From Acidimicrobiaceae bacterium (GTDB lineage: Bacteria; Actinomycetota; Acidimicrobiia; Acidimicrobiales; Aldehydirespiratoraceae), in contig JAPOUM010000017.1 of NCBI GenBank assembly GCA_026708645.1, positions 100,676 to 164,675 of the forward strand: a stretch of 64,000 nucleotides of DNA, given 5' to 3'. The notes under the pieces were generated by a model. The model saw nothing but the letters and a program-made list of their open reading frames with translations, had not been told where the DNA came from and made no database searches. This document shows, one piece after another, positions 1 to 8,599 of the stretch (position 1 is its first letter; every line of letters begins with the position of its first letter). The position numbers were made by a program, and so were the translations under genes.

Positions 1-368
1 ACAAGCTGGTCGAGGCTTACCGTCAGCGGCACGGATTGCAGTTGACCGACCCGCGGGTCGCGCTCGTCGATCTGCAGTACCACGACGTGAGCCAGAGCAG
101 GGGCCTCTACTACTGCTTGCAGCACCGCGGCATGGTGCAGACGCTAGTGACTGAAGCCGAGATACGTCACGCAGTGGAGAACCCGCCTGCCACCACCAGG
201 GCGCGGCTGCGGGGCGAGTTCATCCGTCGGGCCAAGGAACGCAGACGGGACTACACGGTCGACTGGGTGCATCTCAAGCTGAACGACCAGTCGCAGCGCA
301 CCGTGCTGTGCAAGGATCCGTTCAAGTCGCACGATGAGCGCGTCGAGAAGCTGATCGCGTCTCTATGA
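1..368 (+). CDS. pafA: Pup-protein ligase PafA, C-terminal fragment
   Basis: This is the 3' end of a gene cut by the window edge; the reading frame runs from base 3. PafA is the ligase that attaches the prokaryotic ubiquitin-like protein Pup to lysines of target proteins, marking them for the mycobacterial-type proteasome. The fragment carries DLQYHDV, the [17 protein letters not shown] stretch and the tail [15 protein letters not shown]...[10 protein letters not shown], which match the end of PafA rather than its deamidase paralogue Dop. The next two genes are pafB and pafC, as in mycobacteria, which supports the call. The ATG-less internal start near base 36 is not a real start; the protein simply enters from outside the window. 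The catalytic N-terminal half cannot be seen here. Confidence 0.93.
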   Translation, partial: KLVEAYRQRHGLQLTDPRVALVDLQYHDVSQSRGLYYCLQHRGMVQTLVTEAEIRHAVENPPATTRARLRGEFIRRAKERRRDYTVDWVHLKLNDQSQRTVLCKDPFKSHDERVEKLIASL

Positions 369-478
369 GCAAGCACTAGGCCGCAGATGGAGGGATTCGT
401 GATGCAATTCCCGGCGAGGTTCCCGAGGCGTTCTCTGGCGTGGCTGCCAGTCAGGCGCGTGGGGCGTGTGACGCTGCG

Positions 479-1441
479 ATGGACAAGCTAGAGCGGCTTT
501 TGAACCTCACCGCGGCGCTGCGCGACTGCCAGCAGCCGCTGAGCGCGCGCGAGCTGCGCCGGCGCATGGCCGGGGCCTACTCCGAGGACGACGTGGCGTT
601 CCGGCGGATGTTCGAGCGCGACAAGGCCGATCTGCGCGCCATCGGCGTGCCGATAGAGGTGACGACGCTGCACCGTTTCGATCCGCCCGTCGACGGTTAT
701 TCGATAGCAGATGCGGACTACACGAGCCGTGACCAGCGATTCGATCCTGACGAGCTGGCGGTGCTGCATCTGGCCACCAACCTGGTTCGTGTGGAGGGCG
801 CCGGCGAAGGCTTGGCGCGGCTCGGCGGAGGATTCGGCGGTGCCGCCGATGGGCCCGGGTCCGGGCTCGAGCCTCAAGACGTGCCCGCAGCGGCGGCGCA
901 GACGGTGGGGGAGTTGCCGTTCCATCAGGCGCTGTCGAAGCTGGTGGCGGCAGCCATCAGACGTCGAGCAGTCTCGTTCGTTTACCGGGACGAGCAGCGA
1001 CAGGTCGAGCCGTGGCGTCTGTCGTTTCATCGTGGGCGCTGGTACCTGGCGGGCTGGGATCGCCGGCAGTCCAGCGAGCGTTTGTACAGGGTGGACCGCA
1101 TCAGCGGCGGAGTCGCCGATGCCGGCCCGGCCGCCCGGCCGGCGGGCACGGGACCGGACCTGCGGTCCCTGAAGCCGTGGGAGTACGGTGAAGGCGATCC
1201 CGTCGAGGCGCGCCTGCTCGTGGACGCGGATCAGGCCGCTTGGGCCTGCCACCGTGCCGGGCGCCAAGGCGAGCGACAGCTCGACGGCTCGGTCGTGCTC
1301 ACGCTGTCCGTTCGCGACAGTTCGGCTCTGCGAGCTTTCGTTCTGGAGTTTTTGGAGCACGCCGAGCTGCTCGAGCCTGAATGGCTCCGCACGGAGATCG
1401 CAGACTGGCTTGAGGCTCTAGTTGAGCCTGAGGCTCTTTGA
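479..1441 (+). CDS. pafB: PafB, HTH/WYL-domain DNA-damage-response regulator
   Basis: About 320 residues. The N-terminus (MDKLERLLNLTAAL, then a helix-turn-helix region with FRRMFERDKADLRAIGVPIEV) matches PafB of the pafABC operon. The C-terminal half holds a WYL domain (VEPWRLSFHRGRWYLAGWD, near residues 175-195). PafB and PafC together form the PafBC activator of the RecA/LexA-independent DNA-damage response in mycobacteria; despite the name they are not needed for pupylation. I start at the ATG at 479 because homologues begin at this point; an in-frame earlier start at 440 would add 13 residues. It lies 110 bases after pafA and 73 before pafC, so the three are probably co-transcribed. Confidence 0.92.
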   Translation: MDKLERLLNLTAALRDCQQPLSARELRRRMAGAYSEDDVAFRRMFERDKADLRAIGVPIEVTTLHRFDPPVDGYSIADADYTSRDQRFDPDELAVLHLATNLVRVEGAGEGLARLGGGFGGAADGPGSGLEPQDVPAAAAQTVGELPFHQALSKLVAAAIRRRAVSFVYRDEQRQVEPWRLSFHRGRWYLAGWDRRQSSERLYRVDRISGGVADAGPAARPAGTGPDLRSLKPWEYGEGDPVEARLLVDADQAAWACHRAGRQGERQLDGSVVLTLSVRDSSALRAFVLEFLEHAELLEPEWLRTEIADWLEALVEPEAL

Positions 1442-1514
1442 CCGGAGTGTCACGGGCGCCGATCCGACTGCTGCAGGGCCTTGAGGTGACGCAGGCGCCG
1501 ATTAGGGTTTCGGT

Positions 1515-2591
1515 GTGACCCCAGCGAACGGAGCAGAGCCTGCTCGGCTCACGGTGACCGAGCGCATGGCTCGGCTGCTGGGGGCCGTCCCCTGGGTCGT
1601 CGAGCAGGGAGGCGCACATCTGGAGGAGATCGCGGCGCGTTTCGCCTACCCCCAGGAGCAACTGCTCGAGGACCTGACGCAGCGGCTGTTCTTCGTGGGA
1701 GTCCACCCCTTCACTCCCGACACGCTGATCGAAGTCGAGATCACAGACGGGATCGTCGACATCCGTTACGCCGACTGGTTCTCCAAACCGATGAGGCTGA
1801 ACGGCGAGGAGGCGACCAAGCTGCTGGCTGCGGGACGCACCGTGCTCGACATGTCGCGAGAAGCCTCGCGAGGCGTGGCGCAAGGCCGGTCATCGGCCGA
1901 CGCTGCCGACGGCGACAGCGACGACGCGGCCGAGCCCCTGGTGCGGGCGCTCGCCAAGCTGGCGCTGTCGTTGGGCGTCGACGGATCCGACGACGCCCAA
2001 ACCGCTGCAACGGTCTTCGACGCGATCGACGTATGCCTGGGCCACGCCCCGAGCGACACGCTCAACAGCTTGCGAAGCGCGATCAGCCGGAGGAGAGCCG
2101 TGGACATCGACTACTACTCGCAGTCGCGCGACGCGATGACGCGGCGCACGGTCGACCCGGTGCGGCTGTTCAGCGACGAAGGCGTGTGGTATCTGTTCGG
2201 CTGGTGCCACCACGTCGAGGCCGAGCGGGTGTTTCGTGTGGAGCGGATACGCGATCTGGAAGTGCTGGACTCCGCCGCGACTGTCAAGCTGCCCGTCGCG
2301 GCAGCGCCCGCGGCGGTCTCGCTGGAGGATGTGGAAAGCACAGCCACGCTGCGGCTCAACCCTGAAGCGGCCTGGGCGGCGGACTACTACCCGGTGCGCC
2401 GGCGAACAGCGTCGGATGACGGCAGCGTCGAAGCGGTGTTCGCTGTCGCTGGTGAACCCTGGCTGGCGCGGCTGCTGTTGCAGCTCGGCAAAGACGCGGA
2501 GCTGATCGACTGCCATGAGGACATCCACGGAGATCTGCGGGCCCGGACCGCGGCCCGTGTGCTGTCCCGATACCGCCGACGACCGACGTGA
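1515..2591 (+). CDS. pafC: PafC, WYL-domain partner of PafB
   Basis: 358 residues, GTG start. The N-terminal region (MARLLGAVPWVVEQGGAHLE) is the divergent winged helix of PafC, and a WYL domain follows near residues 190-240 (RRAVDIDYYSQSRD, then VRLFSDEGVWYLFGWCHH). In mycobacteria PafB and PafC act as one transcription activator for DNA-damage genes; here they are separate consecutive genes, not fused as in some actinobacteria. A low-complexity Asp/Ala-rich stretch (around residues 120-145) separates the two domains. The stop codon overlaps the GTG start of lepB by four bases, so translation of the two is probably coupled. Confidence 0.9.
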   Translation: MTPANGAEPARLTVTERMARLLGAVPWVVEQGGAHLEEIAARFAYPQEQLLEDLTQRLFFVGVHPFTPDTLIEVEITDGIVDIRYADWFSKPMRLNGEEATKLLAAGRTVLDMSREASRGVAQGRSSADAADGDSDDAAEPLVRALAKLALSLGVDGSDDAQTAATVFDAIDVCLGHAPSDTLNSLRSAISRRRAVDIDYYSQSRDAMTRRTVDPVRLFSDEGVWYLFGWCHHVEAERVFRVERIRDLEVLDSAATVKLPVAAAPAAVSLEDVESTATLRLNPEAAWAADYYPVRRRTASDDGSVEAVFAVAGEPWLARLLLQLGKDAELIDCHEDIHGDLRARTAARVLSRYRRRPT

Positions 2592-3346
2592 CGGCAGCGG
2601 CGCAGACCGACGGAGGCGGCGAGGCGCCGGCCGCGTCCGAGCCGTCCGGCAGTCCTCGAAGCGACGCTCCCGACGACCGCCGCGACGGCGACGCGGCACT
2701 GCACGAGCGCCGAGACGCGCCGGCCGCGTCCGAGCCGTCCGGCGACGACGGGGCTGAGCGGGCTGAGAACGGCGAGCCTTCCGCCCGCCGGCGCCGGAGG
2801 GTCCCGGCGGCTGTCGAATGGCTGCTGACCCTGGGCTGCGCGCTGGTGCTGGCGCTTCTGCTCAGAGCCTTCCTGGTGGAGGTGTTCGTGATCCCGTCGG
2901 GCTCTATGGCGCCCACCTTGACCGACGGCAACCGGGTGGCCGTCTACAAACTGGGCTACCGGCTCCACGACGTGAACCGCGGCGACGTGGTGGTCTTCAA
3001 GAGCCCCGGCGCGGGCGCCGAGGCCAACGACCTGATCAAACGGGTGGTGGCCCTCGGCGGAGAGACCTTCGAGATCAGCGACGGCGCGGTTCGCATCGAC
3101 GGCGAGCCTCTGGATGAGCCCTACCTGCGCGCCGGCGAGCCGACCCTCCCCAAGCTGCCCATCCCCGGCTGCATCAACGAAGCCGACACGCGACTCTGCG
3201 CGGTCCCCGAAGGCAAAGTCCTTGTTCTCGGCGACAGCCGCGAGGGCAGCCGCGACAGTCGCTTCTTCGGGCCGGTCGACGTCGACGACATCGTGGGTCG
3301 GGCCGTCGTGAAGATATGGCCGCCCAACGATTTAGGAGGCCTCTGA
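2588..3346 (+). CDS. lepB: Signal peptidase I
   Basis: 252 residues. The first 70 are Ala/Pro/Asp/Glu-rich and repetitive (APAASEPSG occurs twice), ending in a positive cluster (RRRRR) just before one membrane segment (about 75-95). The catalytic serine lies in IPSGSMAPTL (Ser106) and the general-base lysine in DLIKRVVALGG (Lys151). The conserved GDSRxxSxDSR-FG box follows (VLGDSREGSRDSRFFG). It removes signal peptides from exported proteins on the outer face of the membrane. Placement next to the Tat genes fits an export cluster. It is an insertion relative to the mycobacterial order paf-tat-helY. The start overlaps the pafC stop. Confidence 0.94.
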   Translation: MTAAAQTDGGGEAPAASEPSGSPRSDAPDDRRDGDAALHERRDAPAASEPSGDDGAERAENGEPSARRRRRVPAAVEWLLTLGCALVLALLLRAFLVEVFVIPSGSMAPTLTDGNRVAVYKLGYRLHDVNRGDVVVFKSPGAGAEANDLIKRVVALGGETFEISDGAVRIDGEPLDEPYLRAGEPTLPKLPIPGCINEADTRLCAVPEGKVLVLGDSREGSRDSRFFGPVDVDDIVGRAVVKIWPPNDLGGL

Positions 3347-3348
3347 AA

Positions 3349-3393
3349 CCGTCGGAGGCTTTTGCAGCGTTGGAGGCGCCTCAGCCCCGACGG
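3349..3393 (+). terminator. Inverted repeat after lepB, possible terminator
   Basis: CCGTCGG (3349-3355) pairs with CCGACGG (3387-3393), with the palindrome GGCGCC inside the loop. It starts 3 bases after the lepB stop. There is no T-run, so intrinsic termination is uncertain. The rest of the 190-base gap to the next gene shows no gene. Confidence 0.35.
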
Positions 3394-3537
3394 CGGGGGC
3401 CAGTCCTGCCGGAAGCTCTCAGACTCGTCCGGGCGGGCCGCTCCGGCGCGCGTCGCCAGGGTCAGGGCCTACTCCACCTCCGCTAGAACTGATTTTTTGT
3501 TGAGCGGGACGGGGTTCGAACGCGAGATACTGGTGCT

Positions 3538-4290
3538 GTGGTTACCCGGCTGCCGGCCCTTTGCGCGCCGCCTATCGGCTTCGCTCATCGCGGGGGGCGG
3601 GCGCATGCCCGAGAGAACACGCTCGAGGCGTTCTCGCTGGCTCACGAGATGGGCGCCACCGGCATCGAAACCGACGCACGGGTCACAGCTGACGGTGTGG
3701 TGGTACTGCACCATGACGGGTTTGTCGGGACACTGCCGAGCGCCGCAGTTCGCAGGATCGTCGGCCGCCGGATCGCGGGTTCGCCCCGGTCGCGGCTGCC
3801 GGCCCATGTCCCCAGTCTCGACGAGTACTACCGGCGCTGCGGGACTGATCTGCCGCTGAGTGTGGACATCAAAGACGATGAAGCCTTCGGCGGGGTGATC
3901 GAGTCGGCCCGCAAACATCGAGCGTCCGACCGTCTGTGGATATGTCATGGCAGCGTCGAGACCTTGGCCGCATGGCGGTCCGCGGCGGCTGAGGCGCTTC
4001 TGGTTCATTCGACGCGGTTGGATCGACTGCCGCAGGGCCCCGAGCGGCATGCCGCTGATCTGGCGGCAGCGGGCATCGATGCTGTGAACCTGCATCGTGC
4101 GGACTGGAACGGGGGTCTGACGACGCTGTATCACCGTTTCGGACTGTTCGCTTTGGGTTGGGACGCTCAGCAAGTCCATCAGATCGCTGATCTGGTGGAC
4201 GCCGGCATCGATGCGGTCTACAGCGATCACGTCGACAGGATCGCCGAGGCTCTGGCTCTCTTCTGGAGTGAAGACGAGCAGGTAGCGTGA
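3538..4290 (+). CDS. Glycerophosphodiester phosphodiesterase family protein
   Basis: 250 residues forming a single TIM-barrel GDPD domain. Diagnostic residues visible: the HRGG motif at residues 18-21 (GFAHRGGRAHARENTLEAF), the metal-binding pair in GIETDARVTADGVVVLHHD, the LSVDIKDD strand, and the C-terminal GIDAVYSDHVD in place of the usual GVDGIITDxP. The family hydrolyses glycerophosphodiesters to sn-glycerol 3-phosphate and an alcohol. No signal peptide is seen, so a cytoplasmic enzyme is likely. The GTG start at 3538 leaves almost no N-terminal extension. Its stop overlaps the next small gene by four bases. The exact substrate cannot be read from sequence. Confidence 0.85.
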   Translation: MVTRLPALCAPPIGFAHRGGRAHARENTLEAFSLAHEMGATGIETDARVTADGVVVLHHDGFVGTLPSAAVRRIVGRRIAGSPRSRLPAHVPSLDEYYRRCGTDLPLSVDIKDDEAFGGVIESARKHRASDRLWICHGSVETLAAWRSAAAEALLVHSTRLDRLPQGPERHAADLAAAGIDAVNLHRADWNGGLTTLYHRFGLFALGWDAQQVHQIADLVDAGIDAVYSDHVDRIAEALALFWSEDEQVA

Positions 4291-4562
4291 CCGGGATGTG
4301 GATGCTGGTGCCGGCCGCGGCCACGGTCTGCTCCGCGGTGGCGCTGGTCGTCGGCATGAGGACGGTAGCCGGCGCTTCGGCGGAGCTGAGGGAGGCGCTG
4401 CGCAAATCGTCGTCGGCGGCCGTCGCCGGCGACGAGCTGTCGCGCGAAGCCGCGCGGCTCGGAGATCACGCCGCATCCACGAGAGCGGCGGCTGTGTCCG
4501 CGACTGCGCGGTTGCGCCGCCGCTGGAGGCGCCACAAGCCGCACCGGCGCTCGGACTCCTGA
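4287..4562 (+). CDS. Small predicted membrane protein, unknown function
   Basis: 91 residues. I do not recognise a family. One hydrophobic N-terminal segment (MWMLVPAAATVCSAVALVVG) is followed by an Ala/Glu/Arg-rich predicted helix and a strongly basic tail (RRRWRRHKPHRR), so it is probably a single-pass membrane protein with a cytoplasmic C-terminus. The start overlaps the stop of the phosphodiesterase gene by four bases (GTGA), the main reason to believe it is translated. It is followed by a 189-base gap before the tat genes. Confidence 0.55.
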   Translation: MTGMWMLVPAAATVCSAVALVVGMRTVAGASAELREALRKSSSAAVAGDELSREAARLGDHAASTRAAAVSATARLRRRWRRHKPHRRSDS

Positions 4563-4751
4563 CAGGTCTAGTCAGTGAGGCCGGCTTCCGCTGTCGGCAG
4601 GTTCAGCAGGGGGGGGACGGTCTTCTTGTCGGCAGGTCCCGTCAGTGAGGGGGTCGTCGTTGTAGGCGAGTCAGGTCCCGTCAGTCTGTCCGTCAATGCA
4701 GGGAAGCCCGGTTTCTGGGGCCTGGCAGAAGGTGTCCTCTAGGCTGGGCTC
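4563..4751 (+). other. Short intergenic gap with degenerate repeats before tat genes
   Basis: Holds several copies of GTCAGTGAGG/CCCGTCAGT-type words (for example near 4571, 4648 and 4679), a run of eight G (4609-4616), and no ORF. It probably contains the tat operon promoter, but I could not pick a convincing -35/-10 pair. Confidence 0.4.
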
Positions 4752-5321
4752 GTGGGAAATCTCGGCGGCGCAGAGGTCTTGGTGATACTGCTCGTGGCCC
4801 TGATCGTTCTGGGTCCGACCAAGCTGCCGCCGGCCGTGCGCCAGGTCGGCAAGTTCGTGGGCGAGATTCGCCGTATGGGACAGGGTTTCCAGCAGGAGCT
4901 GCGCGAGGCCTCCAAGCCTCTCGCCGAAGCCACCGAGACGCTGCGGGCGGCTGATCCTCGCAAAGTGATCTCACCTGAGCCGCCGGACAAGAAATCCGCA
5001 TCCGACCCTGTCGCCGGCATCGACGAGGCGACCGCGGCGCCGACAGCGGCGTCGAAGCTGACGACGGATTCCACGGCCGGGCCACTCTCATGGGGCCCCG
5101 CCGAGGCGAAGCCGAGCCCTGCGCCGGCGCCTTCCCACGAGACCTCAGAAGCGTCTGAAGCGATTGCGGGCACTGTCGAGTCCGGCACTGTCGAGTCCGG
5201 CACCGCCGAGTCGGGCACGAAGCCGGGAGCGATAGTCGAGGGTTCGGCTTCTCTCGGCTCTGCCTCCGGGCTCGCCGCCGAGCCTGACGACGACTCCCGT
5301 GCCGACGGCGCCGCCGGTTAG
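4752..5321 (+). CDS. TatA/TatB-family twin-arginine translocase subunit
   Basis: 189 residues, GTG start. The N-terminus is a short membrane helix (EVLVILLVALIVLGPTKLP) followed by an amphipathic helix, as in TatA and TatB. Glu8 and the LGPxKLP hinge look more like TatB, while the position beside tatC matches the gene called tatA in mycobacteria, so I leave the symbol open. With TatC it exports folded proteins with twin-arginine signals. Residues from about 85 on are a long Ala/Glu/Ser/Pro-rich tail with a tandem unit (GTVESGTVESGTAESGT), much longer than a typical TatA. tatC follows after 17 bases. Confidence 0.87.
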   Translation: MGNLGGAEVLVILLVALIVLGPTKLPPAVRQVGKFVGEIRRMGQGFQQELREASKPLAEATETLRAADPRKVISPEPPDKKSASDPVAGIDEATAAPTAASKLTTDSTAGPLSWGPAEAKPSPAPAPSHETSEASEAIAGTVESGTVESGTAESGTKPGAIVEGSASLGSASGLAAEPDDDSRADGAAG

Positions 5322-5338
5322 CACTCTGCGCTGTTGCG

Positions 5339-6184
5339 ATGACCGACACAGTCGAAGACACGAGTTCAGCGGGTCGCTCCGACGACAGGCCGGAACAAAA
5401 CCTGAACAACGCTCACATGACGCTCATAGAGCATCTGTCGGAGTTGCGCAACAGGCTGATCAAGTCGGTGGTGACTGTGGCTCTGAGCGGCATCGCCTGC
5501 TGGATCTTCTACCCGTGGATACTCGATTTCTTGTTGGAGCCCTATTGCCGGACCTTCCCTGTGCAGGATCGCATCGACTCGCGTCTGTTCGGGCCCGGAG
5601 GGGGCTGCAACCTTTTCGTGACGGATCCGCTGGAGCCGTTCAGCGTGAGGCTCACCGTCGCCGGCTACGGAGGCTTGGCGCTGTCGATGCCCGTGGTGCT
5701 GTGGCAAGGCTGGCGTTTCGTGGCGCCTGGGCTCTACCGCCACGAGAAGCGCTACGCGGTGCCGTTCGTGGCGGCCGGCGCGCTGCTGTTCTTCTTGGGC
5801 GCAGGGTTGGCCTATTGGAGCCTGCCCCGGGCTTTGGACTTCCTAGTGTCGATCGGCGGACCCGACCTGGTGTCGCTGTTCAGCCCTCAGCGCTACCTGA
5901 GTTTCGTGGTGAAGATGATGGTGGCGTTCGGTTTGGCGTTCCAGTTCCCGATCGTGCTGATCGGGCTGCAGGCCATGGGCATCGTCGAGAACCGCACACT
6001 GCGCAGAATCCGCTCCTATGCGGTGGTGGGCATCGTGACGCTGGTGGCGGTCATCACCCCCAGCGGCGACCCTTTCACTCTCATGGCGCTGTCGATCCCC
6101 ATGTACGCCTTCTATGAGATCTCGATTATTTGGGGAGTGGTGACGAATCGTCGCCGCAGGAAACGAGAAGCGGCAGCGACGTGA
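5339..6184 (+). CDS. tatC: Twin-arginine translocase subunit TatC
   Basis: 281 residues with six predicted membrane segments. TatC binds twin-arginine signal peptides and recruits TatA/B. The family signature near the N-terminus is present (MTLIEHLSELRNRLIKSV, about residues 23-40), as is FxxxPxFLFxAGxxFxY in the form VPFVAAGALLFFLGAGLAY, and the ITPSGDPFTLMALSIPMYAFYE block near the end. An extra-cytoplasmic loop contains two cysteines (YCRTFP and GGGCNLF), which could form a disulphide; this is inference. The stop overlaps the GTG start of helY by four bases. Confidence 0.95.
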   Translation: MTDTVEDTSSAGRSDDRPEQNLNNAHMTLIEHLSELRNRLIKSVVTVALSGIACWIFYPWILDFLLEPYCRTFPVQDRIDSRLFGPGGGCNLFVTDPLEPFSVRLTVAGYGGLALSMPVVLWQGWRFVAPGLYRHEKRYAVPFVAAGALLFFLGAGLAYWSLPRALDFLVSIGGPDLVSLFSPQRYLSFVVKMMVAFGLAFQFPIVLIGLQAMGIVENRTLRRIRSYAVVGIVTLVAVITPSGDPFTLMALSIPMYAFYEISIIWGVVTNRRRRKREAAAT

Positions 6185-8547
6185 ACAGCCCCGCGGGGGC
6201 CGGATTCATCCTCGACGAGTTTCAGCGGCTGGCTGTCGAGCATCTCGACGCGGGGCGGTCGGTGCTGGTGGCAGCGCCGACGGGTTCAGGCAAGACGGTC
6301 GTTGCTGAACACGCCGTCGATATGGCCCTGGCGACCGGGAGGCGCGCCTTCTACACCACACCGGTCAAGGCTTTGTCCAATCAGAAGTACCGGGATCTGC
6401 GCGAGCGGCTCGGCGAGTCGCGGGTGGGTCTGCTGACCGGCGACAACGTGATCGCCGCCGACGCGGACGTGGTGGTGATGACCACCGAAGTTCTGCGCAA
6501 CATGCTGTATGCGGCCGGCAGGGCAGATGCGTCCGGTCCTGACGCGGCCGGCGGGTCTGGCGATTCTGGGTCTGACGCTGGGGATGCTGGGGGCGCCGGC
6601 GACGCTGTGTCGCGGCTGGGTGTGGTGGTGCTCGACGAAGTCCATTATCTGGAGGATCCATATCGAGGGCCGGTGTGGGAGGAGGTGATCCTCCTGCTGC
6701 CCGCGAGCGTGGTGCTGGTGTGCCTGTCGGCCACCGTCTCCAATCATCGACAGCTGGGCGACTGGCTGAATCAGGCTCGCGGCCCGACAGCGGTGGTGAG
6801 CGAGTCGCGACGACCGGTTCCCTTGAACAACCTTTATGCCGTGGGGCGCCGCCGCAGCAGCGAGGTGAGAATCCTGCCGACCCTGGTGGACGGCGAATCC
6901 AATCCTCAGGGCAAACGTTTCGACGCGCCGCCGCGTCCCGCGAGGCAACGCTTTCACAGGGGAGGCGCAGGCGCCGCCGGCGGCGCTCCGAGGCGGCGCG
7001 GCGAGAGCGGCGGCACGGGTGGAGGCTCAAGGCGCTTGGACGGTCGCGGCCCGCGGCCCGGCGACGCTGCTGGGAGGCAAGGCGCCGGCAGCGGCACGGG
7101 CTCGCGCTCAGCGCGGCATCGTCGCGGCCCGCCGGCCTCTGTTTGGCGCCCGCCGCGCCGGGTGGACCTGCTGGCGGAACTGCGCCGCCGGCGGTTGCTG
7201 CCGGTGATCTGGTTCGTGTTCAGCCGCAAAGGCTGCGATACCGCGGCGGCTCGGCTGGAGCGCGACGGCGCCTGCTTCAACGATGAGGCCGAAGCCGACC
7301 GCATCGACGAGATAGTCGCACGCCGCCTCGAGCGCCTCGACCCGTCGGATCTAGCGGTGCTCGGCGTGCGACGCTGGCGCGAGCAGCTGCGTCTGGGCAT
7401 CGCCGCGCATCACGCCGGCATGGTGCCGGTGCTCAAGGAGGCGGTCGAGCAGTGCTTCAGCGAGGGGCTGGTGAAGGTGGTTTTCGCCACCGAGACCCTG
7501 GCTCTGGGCGTCAACATGCCGGCGCGCAGCGTGGTCATCGACAAGCCCTTCAAATTCGACGGTCAGCGCACCGTGGCTCTCAGCGCCGCCCAGCACACGC
7601 AGTTCACGGGCCGCGCCGGGCGCCGCGGCATCGACGACGAGGGCTGGGCCGTGGATCTATGGTCGCCGGAGTGCAGCTTCAGCGAGGTGGCCGAGCGTGC
7701 CGCCAGTCGAGCTTTCGAGCTGCGCTCGGCTTTCAGGCCCACCTACAACATGGTGGCGGCGCTGTTGAGCCGCAGTTCCGCCGAGGCGGCCCGTCATCTG
7801 ATGAGCCGCTCCTTCGCGCAGTTTCAGGCCGATCGGCAGTTTCAGGCGGATCATCAGGGTCCGCAGCCGCGACGCTCCGACCGTTCAGCGAAACCCTCCG
7901 AGCCTCATGGCCGCTCGAAGCCTCCCCAGCGCCGAGGCGCCGAACGGCAACGGCAGACGCCGGACGCCCGCACGGACTTGTCCGGACGCTTCGATGCGGT
8001 GGCGGCCGTGCTGCGTGATCGAGGGCATCTCCATGACTGGGACCTGAGCGACTCGGGCCTGCTGGTCTCGCGGATTTTCCATGAGGCCGACCTGGTGGTG
8101 GCCGAGGCGCTGTCGGGAGGCTTGTTCGTCGGATTGTCGCCGCCCGAGCTCGCCTCGGTGCTGTCGGCGTTCAGCTATGAGCACCGTTCTCCGAAACCGC
8201 CCCCCGACGTCTGGATCCCTTCCGGCGCCGCCCATCGAAGACTGCGGCGCATCGAGGCGCTCGTGGCGGAACTGCATCGCACCGAGCGCCGCTTCGGGCT
8301 CGAGCCGATCCGTTCGTTGGACACCGGTTTCGCTTCGGCGGCTCACCGTTGGGCGGCGGGGGAGTCCTTCGAAGCCCTGCAGGACGAGGGTTTCTCTGCC
8401 GGCGACTTCGTGCGCAACGTCAAGCAGGTCATCGACCTGGCACGCCAACTTGCCGCCGTCGCCCCCGACGCCGGGATTTCTGAGTCCGCCGCTGCGGTGG
8501 CTCGCTCGCTGAACCGGGGCGTGGTGGCGCTGTCCGGCGCGGTCTAG
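6181..8547 (+). CDS. helY: HelY-type superfamily 2 DEAD/DEAH RNA helicase
   Basis: 788 residues from the GTG at 6181, which overlaps the tatC stop; mycobacterial HelY is about 906. Ski2/Mtr4-like helicase: Walker A APTGSGKT (32-39), TTPVKALSNQKYRDL, LTGDN, DEVH box (152-155), SATVSN, and in the second RecA domain FATETLALGVNMPAR and QFTGRAGRRGID. The order pafABC-tatAC-helY is the mycobacterial one. Odd features: a Gly/Ala/Asp repeat insertion just before the DEVH box, a 90-residue Gly/Arg-rich stretch between the two RecA domains (about 245-325), and a repeated QFQADxQFQADHQ plus basic linker near residue 555. The RNA target is unknown. Confidence 0.9.
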   Translation: MNSPAGAGFILDEFQRLAVEHLDAGRSVLVAAPTGSGKTVVAEHAVDMALATGRRAFYTTPVKALSNQKYRDLRERLGESRVGLLTGDNVIAADADVVVMTTEVLRNMLYAAGRADASGPDAAGGSGDSGSDAGDAGGAGDAVSRLGVVVLDEVHYLEDPYRGPVWEEVILLLPASVVLVCLSATVSNHRQLGDWLNQARGPTAVVSESRRPVPLNNLYAVGRRRSSEVRILPTLVDGESNPQGKRFDAPPRPARQRFHRGGAGAAGGAPRRRGESGGTGGGSRRLDGRGPRPGDAAGRQGAGSGTGSRSARHRRGPPASVWRPPRRVDLLAELRRRRLLPVIWFVFSRKGCDTAAARLERDGACFNDEAEADRIDEIVARRLERLDPSDLAVLGVRRWREQLRLGIAAHHAGMVPVLKEAVEQCFSEGLVKVVFATETLALGVNMPARSVVIDKPFKFDGQRTVALSAAQHTQFTGRAGRRGIDDEGWAVDLWSPECSFSEVAERAASRAFELRSAFRPTYNMVAALLSRSSAEAARHLMSRSFAQFQADRQFQADHQGPQPRRSDRSAKPSEPHGRSKPPQRRGAERQRQTPDARTDLSGRFDAVAAVLRDRGHLHDWDLSDSGLLVSRIFHEADLVVAEALSGGLFVGLSPPELASVLSAFSYEHRSPKPPPDVWIPSGAAHRRLRRIEALVAELHRTERRFGLEPIRSLDTGFASAAHRWAAGESFEALQDEGFSAGDFVRNVKQVIDLARQLAAVAPDAGISESAAAVARSLNRGVVALSGAV

Positions 8548-8599
8548 GCCTGGATCTGATTCCCGTCTCAAGTTCGGCCCTCGAATCCCGGAGTGATGC

